Assembly: GCF_036894955.1 (NCBI RefSeq)
Contig: NZ_CP145905.1
Span: 4,172,501 to 4,236,500, forward strand
DNA: 64,000 bases
DNA from: Paenibacillus sp. KS-LC4
Lineage (GTDB): Bacteria > Bacillota > Bacilli > Paenibacillales > Paenibacillaceae
Direction of reading: 5' to 3'
Made by a program: the position numbers and the translations under genes. Positions 17,698 to 27,238 of the stretch are shown here, piece by piece. Under the pieces are notes generated by a model. That model was given only the letters and a program-made list of their open reading frames with translations. It was not told the origin of the DNA and did not search any database. Numbering within the stretch: the stretch's first letter is position 1; each line of letters begins with the position of its first letter.

Positions 17698-20600
17698 CTA
17701 TCTCCCCGTGCCTTGGAAGTCGTTGCGCACCGAGAAGCTCGATTCAAACATTGCGATATCCCCGTATTGAAAGCGGTACGTCTGACCGCTATAGCTCACG
17801 CTGCTAAGCGGCTGTCCTTCAATTTCCCACATATTCGCCATCGGCGCGTCATACCGGATTTCTGGATTTGCCTTGCGCTCCTGCTGGTACGCACTCAGGT
17901 CAAAATGAACCATCAGATAGCCATTTTTCAAAAACGCGCCCTCACTGCCATTGAGCGCCCCGCCGTTTTGCCTGGCCACCTCTAAAATATTCGTGCCCTT
18001 CGGCAGCACATACGGTGCGATTGGCAGGCTATACTCCCCGTACCACCGCTGCACGCTCCGCAGCGCTTGCACCGCATTCACACTAGCCGGCACCTGTGCA
18101 CCGCTTGGCCCCACTAGCGTGCGGGACGCATACGACAGCTCTTCTAGGCTGTATCCTGCACTAATAACCGTTTTCCGCGTAATGTAGTGCTTCCAGAACT
18201 TCTCCCACGAAGCGCCAAACCGATTCGCTGGCGATAACAGATAGTCATACTCATAGCTCGCTGCTTGGCTCAGCGAGGTCGTCGTCACCCCGCGCAGCAG
18301 ATCCGCCAGCTGATACGTTCGGCTGTACAGCTCCTGATCCCGCGCCGAGCCGACCTTAATCAGCTTATTCCGTGGCCCGGATACGTCGTAGTACAAGTCC
18401 ACCTCCTGCGCATTTCCGCCCTGCTTGCTCACAAACCAGAAGCTTGGCTGGATTTGGATGCCTGCGTCCTTGCCGCTGTAGCTCCCGATAGTTTCAAAGT
18501 AGAACGAGATGGGATAGCCATTATGCGGCACCGTGGCCGCTTCTCTTGGATGCGAGCCTGGTCGAATCGGCAATAGCCGTGAAGGCTGGCTCGCTAGATT
18601 CGTCTCTTCTCGATCCTTCGTTCGTCCACCCGATTCATAGACATAACCTGAATGCTGCTTCGAGCCTTTCGCCGTGCGAAACACCGATTCATAGCGCAGG
18701 TCGCCAATGTCCGTAATGGTGAAATCTGAAATGCGGCCTTGCACCGTAAAGAGCAGCGTGCGGCTCGCTCCATAGTTCGCGAGATCCCCATTCAAGTCCG
18801 TCTGATACGCCGACGAGCCATCCGGTGTATTAATCGCCCACGCCTGCGTCACCGCATCGTAGTTCCCTTCCGGTACCCAGACCGGAATGCGGTATGTTTG
18901 CTTCGCTGCTCCGACAGGATAATCAATCCACGTTTGCGCGGGATAGAAGGTGCTTCCGTGGTACACATCAAACGGGAATACAATTCGTTTGTTTCGCGTA
19001 TATCTCGCATAGTCCCGGTTGCCGTATCCGAGCTGATTCAAATGCGGCGCCGTCTCATCAAAGTCGACGGAAAACTCCCGTCCCAGCACAAGCACCGTTC
19101 GCGCCATATTCGGGATGACGCTCTGATCAAAGCCGCGATTTTCATCCGGTGCTTCGGAATCATTGACCACCGGGGTGTGGACGGTCACCGTATTGAGCCC
19201 TTCAATCGGGAACGTTTGAACATCCCCCTCCCCATTGATGCTCAGCAGGCTCTCGTACGACAGGATGCCATCACTCGGCTCATCCCGGCTGTTCGCCCGC
19301 GTACCAGGTATGATTAAGCCGCTTTCATAGAGCACATCTTCTCCGATCTCCTCGGCTTCTACGATATCAATTGGCTCTGGGGTTTCATCGTCCTGCTGCA
19401 CGTCGTCCATGATGACGGAGCCGTCAAAATCCAGACGGTCGTTCCATACCTTGATGCGCCCGACCTGCCCCTCTGCTTCTTCGGTCCAGTCCTCCGACGG
19501 CACGCTCGGACGGCTGCCGCCCCCATCAATCGTTTCTCCTGACAGCACCTTCGCACGGTACGGCGGCTTCTCCATATGCTCAGCCGTCACGCCCCCTTGC
19601 ACATCCGGCGCGGTATAGCCGTTTGGCAGCAGCGTAATCGCCCCATAAGGCAGTGCATATTGATTCAGCGTCGCTTGCTTGAGTCCCCATGCATCGAACG
19701 TCGTGATTTCCCAATAGGAAAACGGCCGCTCCACATCATACACCGTCGTTACCGTCTCGGATTCTTGATGACGGACCGTTCTAGTCCTTGGGTTGCCATC
19801 CGAATCTGTACCATCTGATTCCTCCGTCTGCCATTTCAACGTATACGTTTTGGACACCGGAATTTTAAACGTACAGGTTCCTTCCTCTTGATCAAATGTA
19901 TAGTCAAACAGATACGCTTTGCCAAATACATTCGCATACAGCGCGTCACTGCTCGGAATCCCCTTGCTCACATCGAACTGCTCTGCTCCTCGCGCATCTG
20001 CCCGAATCTCGCCTCGGGCATCCGGCGTTATCGAGGTTTGACTTCGGCTTAATCCTGGCTGCGCTTCACAGATAACCGAGGCTCCAGGCGTACAGCTTGC
20101 TCCAGTACACGTTGTAGCTCCCACCGTCAGCGTAATTCTCGCCGTAATGTTATACCCATTTGCCCCATTGTCTTTCCAGTTTGCCGTAATCACAGCCGAG
20201 CCTCGGCTATGTGCGGTCACTAGACCTGTTTGTTCATCAACGGAAATGACGGCCGAGCGATCACTTTTCCAAATTACATTTGTAGCTGTATTTTGCCAAT
20301 CCCTCGCCTCAAACCCTTCCGTTTTTATTTGGGCCGTTAACTGAGAAGTTGCTCCCACTGCGCTAGGAGAAGCTCCCTGTATGCGTATTTCCTTAATTTG
20401 TTCGTCTTCACCTCGCCACGTAAGCTGTGTCTCAAACCAATACTCAACGATAAACTTGTCTTGTCCGCCAGGTCTTTTATTTCCAGTTTCATATCTATTC
20501 GTTTTATTCGGACCACCTGTGGTAACTTTATACACCAGAAATTTATTATTTGTTCTGCCAGGATTTAACCAAACTCCTTGTGCTCCAGGCCACGATGACT

Positions 20601-21090
20601 CATTAATGAAGGCATGTTCCGACGGGGTCGAAGATAAACCATATTTATCCTGAGTTAGCCTATGCTCATGTCCTTCAGCATCCTTGAATGTTCCAGGTGC
20701 ATATAAAGCCATTCGTGTAACCCCAATAAATGTGGTCGGTACAGGATAAGGAGCCGTATCTCTCGTAGCAGGATTTGTATTTCCATTATCCGCTTCAGCC
20801 CTTCCCGGATATCCTTCTCCGATGGAGTCCGCAGAATCAGCCCAAAAATTCCCGTTGTCGATTTGGTACCACATGATTTTAGGGGTAGCGATTGTTTGAG
20901 CTATGACTGGATAATATTTATGCTGCTTACTTCCTGTATAATTTGCAGATAGTGGATTGAATTTAATATCGTAGGCGACGGGAGGAGCCGCCTCAGCAGC
21001 CCTTACCGATTTTTCATTTCCACTCGAAAGTAGAAAGGCCATACATGTTCCTAGCACCATTAGCGAAAGAAAAACTCTCTTAGTCTTCAT
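17698..21090 (-). CDS. Large DUF5704-type secreted protein with Ig-like domain
   Basis: 1130 residues. A signal peptide covers 1 to about 31. The N-terminal part (PLSANYTGSKQHKY...) matches what I recall of DUF5704 proteins in Paenibacillus. A BIG2-type Ig-like domain with VISVDEQTGLVTAHSRGSA lies at about 247-323. Several beta-rich segments follow. The last 163 residues are duplicated at 9376. It is 12 nt after the SLH gene and 24 nt before the toxin, so all are likely one operon. It is presumably cell-surface; a role in presenting or delivering the toxin is inferred only from linkage and co-duplication. Confidence 0.8.
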   Translation of the reverse strand: MKTKRVFLSLMVLGTCMAFLLSSGNEKSVRAAEAAPPVAYDIKFNPLSANYTGSKQHKYYPVIAQTIATPKIMWYQIDNGNFWADSADSIGEGYPGRAEADNGNTNPATRDTAPYPVPTTFIGVTRMALYAPGTFKDAEGHEHRLTQDKYGLSSTPSEHAFINESSWPGAQGVWLNPGRTNNKFLVYKVTTGGPNKTNRYETGNKRPGGQDKFIVEYWFETQLTWRGEDEQIKEIRIQGASPSAVGATSQLTAQIKTEGFEARDWQNTATNVIWKSDRSAVISVDEQTGLVTAHSRGSAVITANWKDNGANGYNITARITLTVGATTCTGASCTPGASVICEAQPGLSRSQTSITPDARGEIRADARGAEQFDVSKGIPSSDALYANVFGKAYLFDYTFDQEEGTCTFKIPVSKTYTLKWQTEESDGTDSDGNPRTRTVRHQESETVTTVYDVERPFSYWEITTFDAWGLKQATLNQYALPYGAITLLPNGYTAPDVQGGVTAEHMEKPPYRAKVLSGETIDGGGSRPSVPSEDWTEEAEGQVGRIKVWNDRLDFDGSVIMDDVQQDDETPEPIDIVEAEEIGEDVLYESGLIIPGTRANSRDEPSDGILSYESLLSINGEGDVQTFPIEGLNTVTVHTPVVNDSEAPDENRGFDQSVIPNMARTVLVLGREFSVDFDETAPHLNQLGYGNRDYARYTRNKRIVFPFDVYHGSTFYPAQTWIDYPVGAAKQTYRIPVWVPEGNYDAVTQAWAINTPDGSSAYQTDLNGDLANYGASRTLLFTVQGRISDFTITDIGDLRYESVFRTAKGSKQHSGYVYESGGRTKDREETNLASQPSRLLPIRPGSHPREAATVPHNGYPISFYFETIGSYSGKDAGIQIQPSFWFVSKQGGNAQEVDLYYDVSGPRNKLIKVGSARDQELYSRTYQLADLLRGVTTTSLSQAASYEYDYLLSPANRFGASWEKFWKHYITRKTVISAGYSLEELSYASRTLVGPSGAQVPASVNAVQALRSVQRWYGEYSLPIAPYVLPKGTNILEVARQNGGALNGSEGAFLKNGYLMVHFDLSAYQQERKANPEIRYDAPMANMWEIEGQPLSSVSYSGQTYRFQYGDIAMFESSFSVRNDFQGTGR

Positions 21091-21102
21091 TTCTCCTCTA
21101 TT

Positions 21103-22389
21103 CTACCAGTACATATAGACAGTGGCCTCCGTGCCATCTGCTGCCGTTAGAAAAGTAGGTGTTCTAAAAGCACTTATACCGGTCCAAAACGTTCTGGGCT
21201 TACCTACGCTTACAAAATCCGAAAACGCTTCATATTTGGCTCCCTTTCCAGAGTCTGTAGGCATAGTTTCATAACCATATTTTTCAGGCAGGTCACCTGT
21301 CAGAGGAGCTCCTGTTAGAGTTGGATAGCCATTAATGTAACGAGATATGTTATCCATTTCTCTGCTTGCTGTTACGGTTTGCTCGGTGTATGCTGACCAG
21401 CCCTTAAATATTTCATCATAAAACATTTCTCCATAAATCCCGCGTTCTTCGCTACCGATTTTTTCAGATAAATTTACGACGATGACGCGATCTAACGTAA
21501 AACTCCCAAAGCCGTAGGCCAGATTAAACGTCTTTCCCATCACACTATGTATATTTCTAGGCTTTCCATCTACACCTTTTATGTCCCTTGCCTTGCCAAA
21601 ACTCATTACATTCGTTCCATACAAGCCCACTTCTCGCAATTCATTTAATCCCATATAATTTTCGGCTTTAGTTCCTTCAATTTTCAAATAACGGTAGATC
21701 ATGACGGCCACTTCTGCACGTGTAGTCGTATCCTTTAGTCCAAAGCTCTGATCGGGTTTGCCCTTCATCAGCCCTGTTCCTCTAGCTATCGCTATATATG
21801 GCGTTTGAGTTTTGCTAATTCCTGTATGGTATGTTTCTGTAAACGGCAGCAGTGTCCCCTCTACATCTTTTATAGCAGTTACAAAGCTGGGCTCACTTCG
21901 CACAAGACCTTGTGAAAACCACTTCGCCATATCGTATCTAGTCATCGCCTGATTGGGACTAAATTTCGCTCCTGGTGCATCTCCTGGTTTAATAAAGCCC
22001 GTTCCAACTGCTCCGTTAATCGCACTGGCCGCCCAGTAGCTTCCCGGCACATCCGTAAAGCTTGCTTTGCTGCCGTCATTTTTATTTTTGGTTATTCGAA
22101 CTAGCACACTTGCGAGTTCTGCTCGTGTAATCAAACCATTCGGCTTAAATGTACCATTGGAATAGCCCTTTAAATAACCATCCGATACTGCTTTCTTAAT
22201 AGTTGATTCTGCCCAGTGGCCCTTTATATCTGTGAAAACGGGAGCAGCACTTGTACTTGCATAAGCTTCTCTCACACTTGACAGGTCTTGCCTTGCTGTC
22301 ACCGCTTCCTTCCCCATTACCACACTGCTAGTCATTAATAAATTGGCAGATACAACAAATGCTATTATGGCTTTAATACTTGTTCTCAT
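21103..22389 (-). CDS. S-layer homology (SLH) domain protein
   Basis: 428 residues. A signal peptide (1-26) is followed by three SLH repeats: FTDIKGHWAE...ITRAELASVLVRI (about 53-100), FTDVPGSYWA... (about 110-160) and a third with TTRAEVAVMIYRYL (about 190-240). SLH domains bind pyruvylated wall polymers, so the protein sits on the cell surface. The C-terminal 180 residues are not recognised. It is the first gene of the toxin operon, with a GAGGAG box before the ATG. The promoter should lie in 22390-22676. Confidence 0.9.
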   Translation of the reverse strand: MRTSIKAIIAFVVSANLLMTSSVVMGKEAVTARQDLSSVREAYASTSAAPVFTDIKGHWAESTIKKAVSDGYLKGYSNGTFKPNGLITRAELASVLVRITKNKNDGSKASFTDVPGSYWAASAINGAVGTGFIKPGDAPGAKFSPNQAMTRYDMAKWFSQGLVRSEPSFVTAIKDVEGTLLPFTETYHTGISKTQTPYIAIARGTGLMKGKPDQSFGLKDTTTRAEVAVMIYRYLKIEGTKAENYMGLNELREVGLYGTNVMSFGKARDIKGVDGKPRNIHSVMGKTFNLAYGFGSFTLDRVIVVNLSEKIGSEERGIYGEMFYDEIFKGWSAYTEQTVTASREMDNISRYINGYPTLTGAPLTGDLPEKYGYETMPTDSGKGAKYEAFSDFVSVGKPRTFWTGISAFRTPTFLTAADGTEATVYMYW

Positions 22390-22676
22390 TGTTCAACTCT
22401 CCTCATCGCTTGTAAAGATAAAAGACTCTGTTTAAAAATGGATTACAGGATATTAATTCCTATCCCATCATAATTACATCTAACGAACTAATTTGCAATA
22501 CATTTTATATGTAAATAGTAATAGATTTAAAACATATATCTACATTTTCACCCTCCAGAATCCTAAAACATGACTTTTTCAGTACACAAATGACGTATCG
22601 AATATTATTGATAGTTTGGATATATCTTCAATGCCAGAGAATTCAAGCACTCTTTTCGCTAAAAAACATACTAAAA
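22390..22676 (-). other. Promoter region of the SLH-DUF5704-toxin operon
   Basis: AT-rich, no coding signal. The operon promoter must be here. A TTGCAA about 17-19 nt before a TTATGAT-like box is possible but weak, so no exact promoter is called. Confidence 0.35.
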
Positions 22677-22703
22677 AAGCTGCCGAGATATCCTCGACAG
22701 CTT
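22677..22703 (-). terminator. Intrinsic terminator of the AI-2E family gene
   Basis: AAGCTGCCGAG (22677-22687) pairs with CTCGACAGCTT (22693-22703), one mismatch, 5-nt loop, followed by six T on the minus strand. It ends the gene at 22714-23742. Confidence 0.8.
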
Positions 22704-22713
22704 AAACAATGAG

Positions 22714-23742
22714 TTATGAAGTTTTCTTATTTAATTCTGTATTCTCCGGCTTCTCCACATCCAGCACATCCATGAGGAACATGAAGATTGGGATACCGAT
22801 AATAAGGCCCCATATGCCCATATAATGCTGGGCAAAGATCAGAATGATAAACGTATAGAACATCGGAAGCTTTGTTTTGTGCGCATATAGCCTTGGATTC
22901 AGGAAGTAGGTTTCCACCGCATGGATGACCAAGATCATGCCAATCGCCCACAGCACCATCGACAGCCCGCCGATCTGGTAGCCAATAATACCAATCGGGA
23001 TGAACGAAATGATAACGCCTGCCACCGGAATCAGGCTGAGCAGGAACACCATAATCGTAAGTGCAATTAAATAAGGGAAACCGAGTATCCAAAGCCCAAT
23101 CATCGTCAGCGCTGTATTAAATAGGGCAATCAGCAGTTGAACCTCTATTACCTTGCCGAAGGAAGAAGCAAATTTGCTGCCGAAATAATGAAACTCCCGA
23201 TAGGCCCAGGAAATTTTGCTATAACGGAATTTCTCGGTAAACTGATTGACTTTGTTTTTTTGCAAAAGGTAGAAAAAGCTAAGCAAAATAACGAACAAAA
23301 TAATTTCCAGCCATTTTCCCAGCTTCATAATGTAATCGACGGCGCTGCCCAAATACTTCTGGTAGTCCACCTTCTCCAGAGCATCGACCAGCACTCCGAC
23401 AATATGGTTGTCTTGTGAGGTGTCTAAAAACCTCGTAATATTATTAATCATATCCACGACTTGATTGATCATTTTAGGCAAATAATTAGATATTCCGAAA
23501 ACTAATCCGGTCACAAGCAAGACGTATAACACAACCGTCACCAAAATAGGAGATATCGGAAACAGCTTGCTGAGCTTTTTCGTTACAAACCCTTCGAGCC
23601 GTCCCATAACGAACGTTACCAGAAAGAGCAGCAGCAATAAATTAAGCATATTGTGAAGGCTGTAGAACAACAGCACAACCAACATAATAAACAAGATTCT
23701 TCTAATAACTGAATGGGCAAAAAATGTGCGCAACGCTTCCAT
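22714..23742 (-). CDS. AI-2E family transporter / PerM-like permease
   Basis: 342 residues, with about seven to eight membrane helices arranged as in the AI-2E (PF01594-type) family: two N-terminal hairpins, a cytosolic-facing amphipathic middle part (about 100-200), then the conserved C-terminal block with LLSLIPVAG and NPRLYAHKTKLP. Substrates of this family are varied, including autoinducer-2 export and Na+/H+ exchange in some members, and cannot be fixed here. The start has a GAGGGA box. It is a single-gene unit with its own terminator. Confidence 0.9.
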   Translation of the reverse strand: MEALRTFFAHSVIRRILFIMLVVLLFYSLHNMLNLLLLLFLVTFVMGRLEGFVTKKLSKLFPISPILVTVVLYVLLVTGLVFGISNYLPKMINQVVDMINNITRFLDTSQDNHIVGVLVDALEKVDYQKYLGSAVDYIMKLGKWLEIILFVILLSFFYLLQKNKVNQFTEKFRYSKISWAYREFHYFGSKFASSFGKVIEVQLLIALFNTALTMIGLWILGFPYLIALTIMVFLLSLIPVAGVIISFIPIGIIGYQIGGLSMVLWAIGMILVIHAVETYFLNPRLYAHKTKLPMFYTFIILIFAQHYMGIWGLIIGIPIFMFLMDVLDVEKPENTELNKKTS

Positions 23743-24046
23743 AGACTTCCCTCATTTTTATCTAGTCTCGTCTCCTTGAACCCTTTCACCTTATACGGCT
23801 CCAGCCTCTACATGTTTCACTTTTTTTGTAGAGCAGCCGATTAAAGCAATAGGTTCATTCCTAATAGTACCTGATACCTAAGCGAGACACAAGCAAACGC
23901 CGCGCATTTATCCTTCATATAAAAATCCAACAAAATCATAAATTTACGGCATCGCAACTAGCCTAGCCAAACCTTTAAGATAAAGGAGGATGGAGCATAA
24001 GCTGAATATAAGCAATCCGTTCGTTGGAGGGGGATCTACGACTACG
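23743..24046. other. Intergenic region between divergent genes
   Basis: Holds the divergent promoters of the AI-2E gene and the SDR operon. An AAAGGAGG at 23982-23989 directly touches an ATG at 23990 and is too close to serve it. No clear -35/-10 pair is seen. Confidence 0.35.
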
Positions 24047-24850
24047 ATGAAGCTTAAAAATAAAGTCGTCTTTATTACCGATGCGGACAGCGGATCTGGA
24101 AGAGCGCTTTTTCGCCTTTTTGCCGAGCAAGGCGCGCATTTTATTTTAAATAGCAGGTCTGGTGGCGCCTCTATGAAGGAGGAGCTTAAGCGCGCCAGCA
24201 CTTTAGGGCTCAATATCTTTGTAAGCGCTGTAGATCTTTGCAGCAGCAGCGGCCTGCATGCGGTGCTAGAGCAAGCAACGCTCCAGCTTGGCCGCGTAGA
24301 TGTGCTCATTCATAATAATGATCTCATGAAACCAACCTCTATTGAATATGGCGAAGAGGATTTATTTCTGGGTGTGCTGAATACGAACGCTAAATCCGCT
24401 TTTATATGCACAAAGCTAGTCGGCCAGCAAATGGCTGAGGCTGGGTCAGGTTCGATTATCTACGTCTCCTCCATTCATGCACAGAAGCCAACCGGCTCCT
24501 CCTTCGCCTACAGCGCGTCCAAAGGCGCGGTCAGCATGCTGGCAAAAGAAGCGGCTCTCGTGCTTGGACGCAGCGGCGTAACCGTCAATACGATTGAGCT
24601 AGGTCCAATCAAAGGCGATAATGAACGGTTCGCTAGTGAGCTATCCACACTATATGAGGATTACGCGTACAAAGTGCCAAGCGCAGTACTCGGCAGCTAT
24701 GATGATTTGGCCCAGCTTTCGCTGTTCTTAGCCTCTGGCGAGGCGCGATACGTCAATGGCGCGGACATTCGGCTCGATGGCGGATTTTTGCAGCATTATA
24801 TGGATTTCAATATGAAGCGTCCTCCGCTGCTGGACAGTCAAGGAGGATGA
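24047..24850 (+). CDS. SDR family oxidoreductase with altered cofactor loop
   Basis: The frame is open from an ATG at 23990, but MKLKNKVVFITD at 24047 is the usual SDR start and GGAGGGGG lies 13 nt before it; the start is moderately uncertain. From there it is 267 residues. The usual TGxxxGIG cofactor loop reads TDADSGSG and the NNAG motif reads NNDL. The catalytic Ser (VSSIH) and the YxxxK pair (YSASK) are kept, as is the LDGGF end. The altered loop suggests weaker or different NAD(P) binding. The stop overlaps the next SDR gene region by four bases, so they are translationally linked. Confidence 0.85.
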   Translation: MKLKNKVVFITDADSGSGRALFRLFAEQGAHFILNSRSGGASMKEELKRASTLGLNIFVSAVDLCSSSGLHAVLEQATLQLGRVDVLIHNNDLMKPTSIEYGEEDLFLGVLNTNAKSAFICTKLVGQQMAEAGSGSIIYVSSIHAQKPTGSSFAYSASKGAVSMLAKEAALVLGRSGVTVNTIELGPIKGDNERFASELSTLYEDYAYKVPSAVLGSYDDLAQLSLFLASGEARYVNGADIRLDGGFLQHYMDFNMKRPPLLDSQGG

Positions 24851-24852
24851 GC

Positions 24853-25668
24853 ATGGATCTGACAGGCAAGGTGGCCCTCGTAACGGGCGCCGGAACAGGT
24901 ATCGGCCAAGGTATTGCTATTCAGCTCGCAAAATGCGGCGCAAAAGTCGTCATTCATTATAATCGCAGCGATGCCGGTGCAAAGGAAACGCTAGCACAAA
25001 TTCAAGCAGCAGGTGGCCAGGCCGTTGTAGCGCAAGCCGATGTTGCCTGCAAAGCAGAAATCGAACGGTTGATGAAGCAAGCCGCATATGCCTTTCCTGC
25101 ATCGGAGTCAGGAGGTACCATTGACATTTTAGTCAACAATGCCGCTTTGCAGCTTAATTATGGGCTGTTTGACCATGATGAAGCATCCTTTGACCGCATG
25201 ATGAACATTAATCTGAAGGGTTATTGGCAGTGTATGCAAGCCGCTATTCCGTATATGAAAAATAACGCTGACGGAGGCCGTATTATTCTCATCTCCTCCG
25301 TTCACAGCAAGCGTCCAACTGATTTCGACGCCGTTTATTCCATGACCAAGGGCGGTATCCGCATGCTGGGGCGGGAAGCGGCGATTGAGCTGGCTAAGTA
25401 TGGCATTACCGTCAATACAATAGAGCCTGGGCAAATAGATGTTGGCGTGCAGTCTGCAAGAGAATCTCGGCCCATTGGGCCTGCTGCCCTAAACCATGAC
25501 TCGCAGAAGCCTGTCCGCCCAAAGCGGGATATCCGCAAGAGGTTTCCGCTCGGACGTGTCGGCAAGCCGCTTGATGTCGCTCGGCTCGTCTGCTTTATTG
25601 CATCAGATGAAAGCGAGTTTATGACTGGCTCCGCCATCCGATTGGACGGAGGCAGCATGCTGCTGTAG
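24853..25668 (+). CDS. SDR family NAD(P)-dependent dehydrogenase
   Basis: 271 residues, classical SDR: TGAGTGIG near 12, NNAA near 94, VSS-like ISSVH, YSMTK with catalytic Tyr and Lys, and LDGGS at the end. The ATG at 24853 is preferred over 24847 because AGGAGG ends at 24846, 6 nt before it. It resembles glucose/gluconate-type sugar dehydrogenases. A loop with QKPVRPKRD near 215-225 is longer than usual. It lies second in a plus-strand operon with another SDR and an enolase-superfamily enzyme, which suggests oxidation of a sugar or sugar acid. Confidence 0.88.
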   Translation: MDLTGKVALVTGAGTGIGQGIAIQLAKCGAKVVIHYNRSDAGAKETLAQIQAAGGQAVVAQADVACKAEIERLMKQAAYAFPASESGGTIDILVNNAALQLNYGLFDHDEASFDRMMNINLKGYWQCMQAAIPYMKNNADGGRIILISSVHSKRPTDFDAVYSMTKGGIRMLGREAAIELAKYGITVNTIEPGQIDVGVQSARESRPIGPAALNHDSQKPVRPKRDIRKRFPLGRVGKPLDVARLVCFIASDESEFMTGSAIRLDGGSMLL

Positions 25669-25713
25669 CAGCCGAGTGATCCTTAAGATAACGATAATAG
25701 GGGAGTGACGTTA

Positions 25714-27102
25714 GTGATTAATAAAGAAACCTATGAGGAAACGTTAGCCCATGTGCGAACAAGCTCCAATCCAACACAGCTTCGCATTACCGACATCCGC
25801 TTTACTGACATTGTAGGCGGACCTTTCCACAGCAGCCTCATTAAAGTGTATACAAATCAGGGACTGGTCGGGTTTGGCGAAGTTCGTGACGGAGCCGATA
25901 AGGTGTATGCACAAATACTGAAAGCACGGCTGCTGGGTGAAAACCCTTGCCATGTCGATAAGCTGTTCCGCCGCATCAAGCAGTTCGGCGGCCACGCCCG
26001 TCAAGGCGGCGGGGTAAGCGGCCTTGAAATTGCTCTATGGGATTTGGCTGGAAAAGCGTATGGCATTCCCGTCTATCAAATGTTAGGCGGACGCTTCCGC
26101 GACCGCATTCGCATGTACTGCGACACAGAAGTCGTAGGCAAAGACACGGGTAAAGCAATGGGCAAGGCTTTGAAGAAGCGTATGGATGAAGGCTTTACTT
26201 TTCTAAAAATGGATCTCGGCATTGGCCAGATCATCCATGAGCCGGGCACCTTAAGCGCCCCGCTCGGCTTTCTTGAGGAAATGCGGGAGAAGTCGCGCAG
26301 CCGCTACAATCAAAATTTTGACGGCATGTCGGATGAACAGCTTCGTGAAATAACGAACCGCCATTATGATATTTTTAATATTGCACATCCCTTTACCGCT
26401 ATTCAGGTGACTGAAAAAGGGCTCGATCTGCTTGAGCAATATGTTGCCGATGTCCGCTCCGTTATCGGCTATCAAGTGCCGCTCGCTATTGACCACTTTG
26501 GACATATCGGGCTGGAAAGCTGTATCAAGCTTGGCCGCCGCGTCGAGAAGTTCAACCTTGCTTGGATGGAGGATATGCTACCGTGGCAGTATACCGAGCA
26601 ATACGCGAAGCTTGCACGGGCAGTGGCAACGCCGATTTGTACTGGCGAGGACATCTATTTGAAGGAAAACTTTAAGCCATTACTGGAAGCGGGCGGCGTA
26701 TCCGTCATTCATCCAGATGTGCTGACGAGCGGGGGGATTCTGGAGACGAAGAAGATCGGTGATATGGCGCAGGACTATGGCGCGGCAATGGCCATCCATA
26801 TGGCAGAAAGCCCGATTGCTTGTCTAGCGGCCGCGCATGTTGCAGCCGCAACGGAAAATTTTCTGGCCCTCGAATACCATTCCTGCGAGGTGCCTTGGTG
26901 GGATGATATTATCATTAGCAGCAAGCTGCCGAATAAGCTGGTGCACGATGGCTTCATAACGATCAGCGATGCGCCTGGACTTGGCATTGATGATTTAAAT
27001 GACGAGGTGCTTGCCGAGCACCTGCATCCCGATATTCCCGGCATCTGGGAGCCTACCGACTCGTGGAACAAGCTGCGGTCGAACGACCGTTTATGGAGCT
27101 AG
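25714..27102 (+). CDS. Mandelate racemase / muconate lactonizing enzyme family dehydratase
   Basis: 462 residues from the GTG at 25714 (AGGGGAG 8 nt upstream). It is an enolase-superfamily protein: N-terminal capping domain (to about 140), then the barrel with a FLKMDLG strand carrying a Lys, and metal ligands in LAIDHFGHI, WMEDMLPW and CTGEDIY, with a late His region AIHMAES. Members abstract the proton next to a carboxylate of sugar acids. The insertion near 185-250 (EEMREKSRSRYNQNF) makes it longer than most. The substrate is unknown; the adjacent SDRs, UxuA and RraA suggest a hexonate or uronate. Confidence 0.87.
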   Translation: MINKETYEETLAHVRTSSNPTQLRITDIRFTDIVGGPFHSSLIKVYTNQGLVGFGEVRDGADKVYAQILKARLLGENPCHVDKLFRRIKQFGGHARQGGGVSGLEIALWDLAGKAYGIPVYQMLGGRFRDRIRMYCDTEVVGKDTGKAMGKALKKRMDEGFTFLKMDLGIGQIIHEPGTLSAPLGFLEEMREKSRSRYNQNFDGMSDEQLREITNRHYDIFNIAHPFTAIQVTEKGLDLLEQYVADVRSVIGYQVPLAIDHFGHIGLESCIKLGRRVEKFNLAWMEDMLPWQYTEQYAKLARAVATPICTGEDIYLKENFKPLLEAGGVSVIHPDVLTSGGILETKKIGDMAQDYGAAMAIHMAESPIACLAAAHVAAATENFLALEYHSCEVPWWDDIIISSKLPNKLVHDGFITISDAPGLGIDDLNDEVLAEHLHPDIPGIWEPTDSWNKLRSNDRLWS

Positions 27103-27161
27103 TCAACCAGAAGGATAAGAACGCAACATCATCTTAAATATAAATAAGTGTTCAAATGAAG

Positions 27162-27204
27162 CAAGCTGCTTCACCTGCCCTAAGGGGACTTGTGAAGCAG
27201 CTTG
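27162..27204. terminator. Intrinsic terminator between convergent genes
   Basis: CAAGCTGCTTCAC (27162-27174) pairs perfectly with GTGAAGCAGCTTG (27192-27204), followed by TTTGTTTTT on the plus strand. It ends the SDR/enolase operon and may also serve the converging gene at 27239. Confidence 0.9.
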
Positions 27205-27238
27205 TTTGTTTTTGCTGCTTGCCGTTTATTTCAGCCTT

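Noticed and set aside
22714-23742. Quorum-sensing exporter for AI-2
   Set aside because: The family name does not prove the substrate; members do other transport, and no luxS or lsr genes are near.
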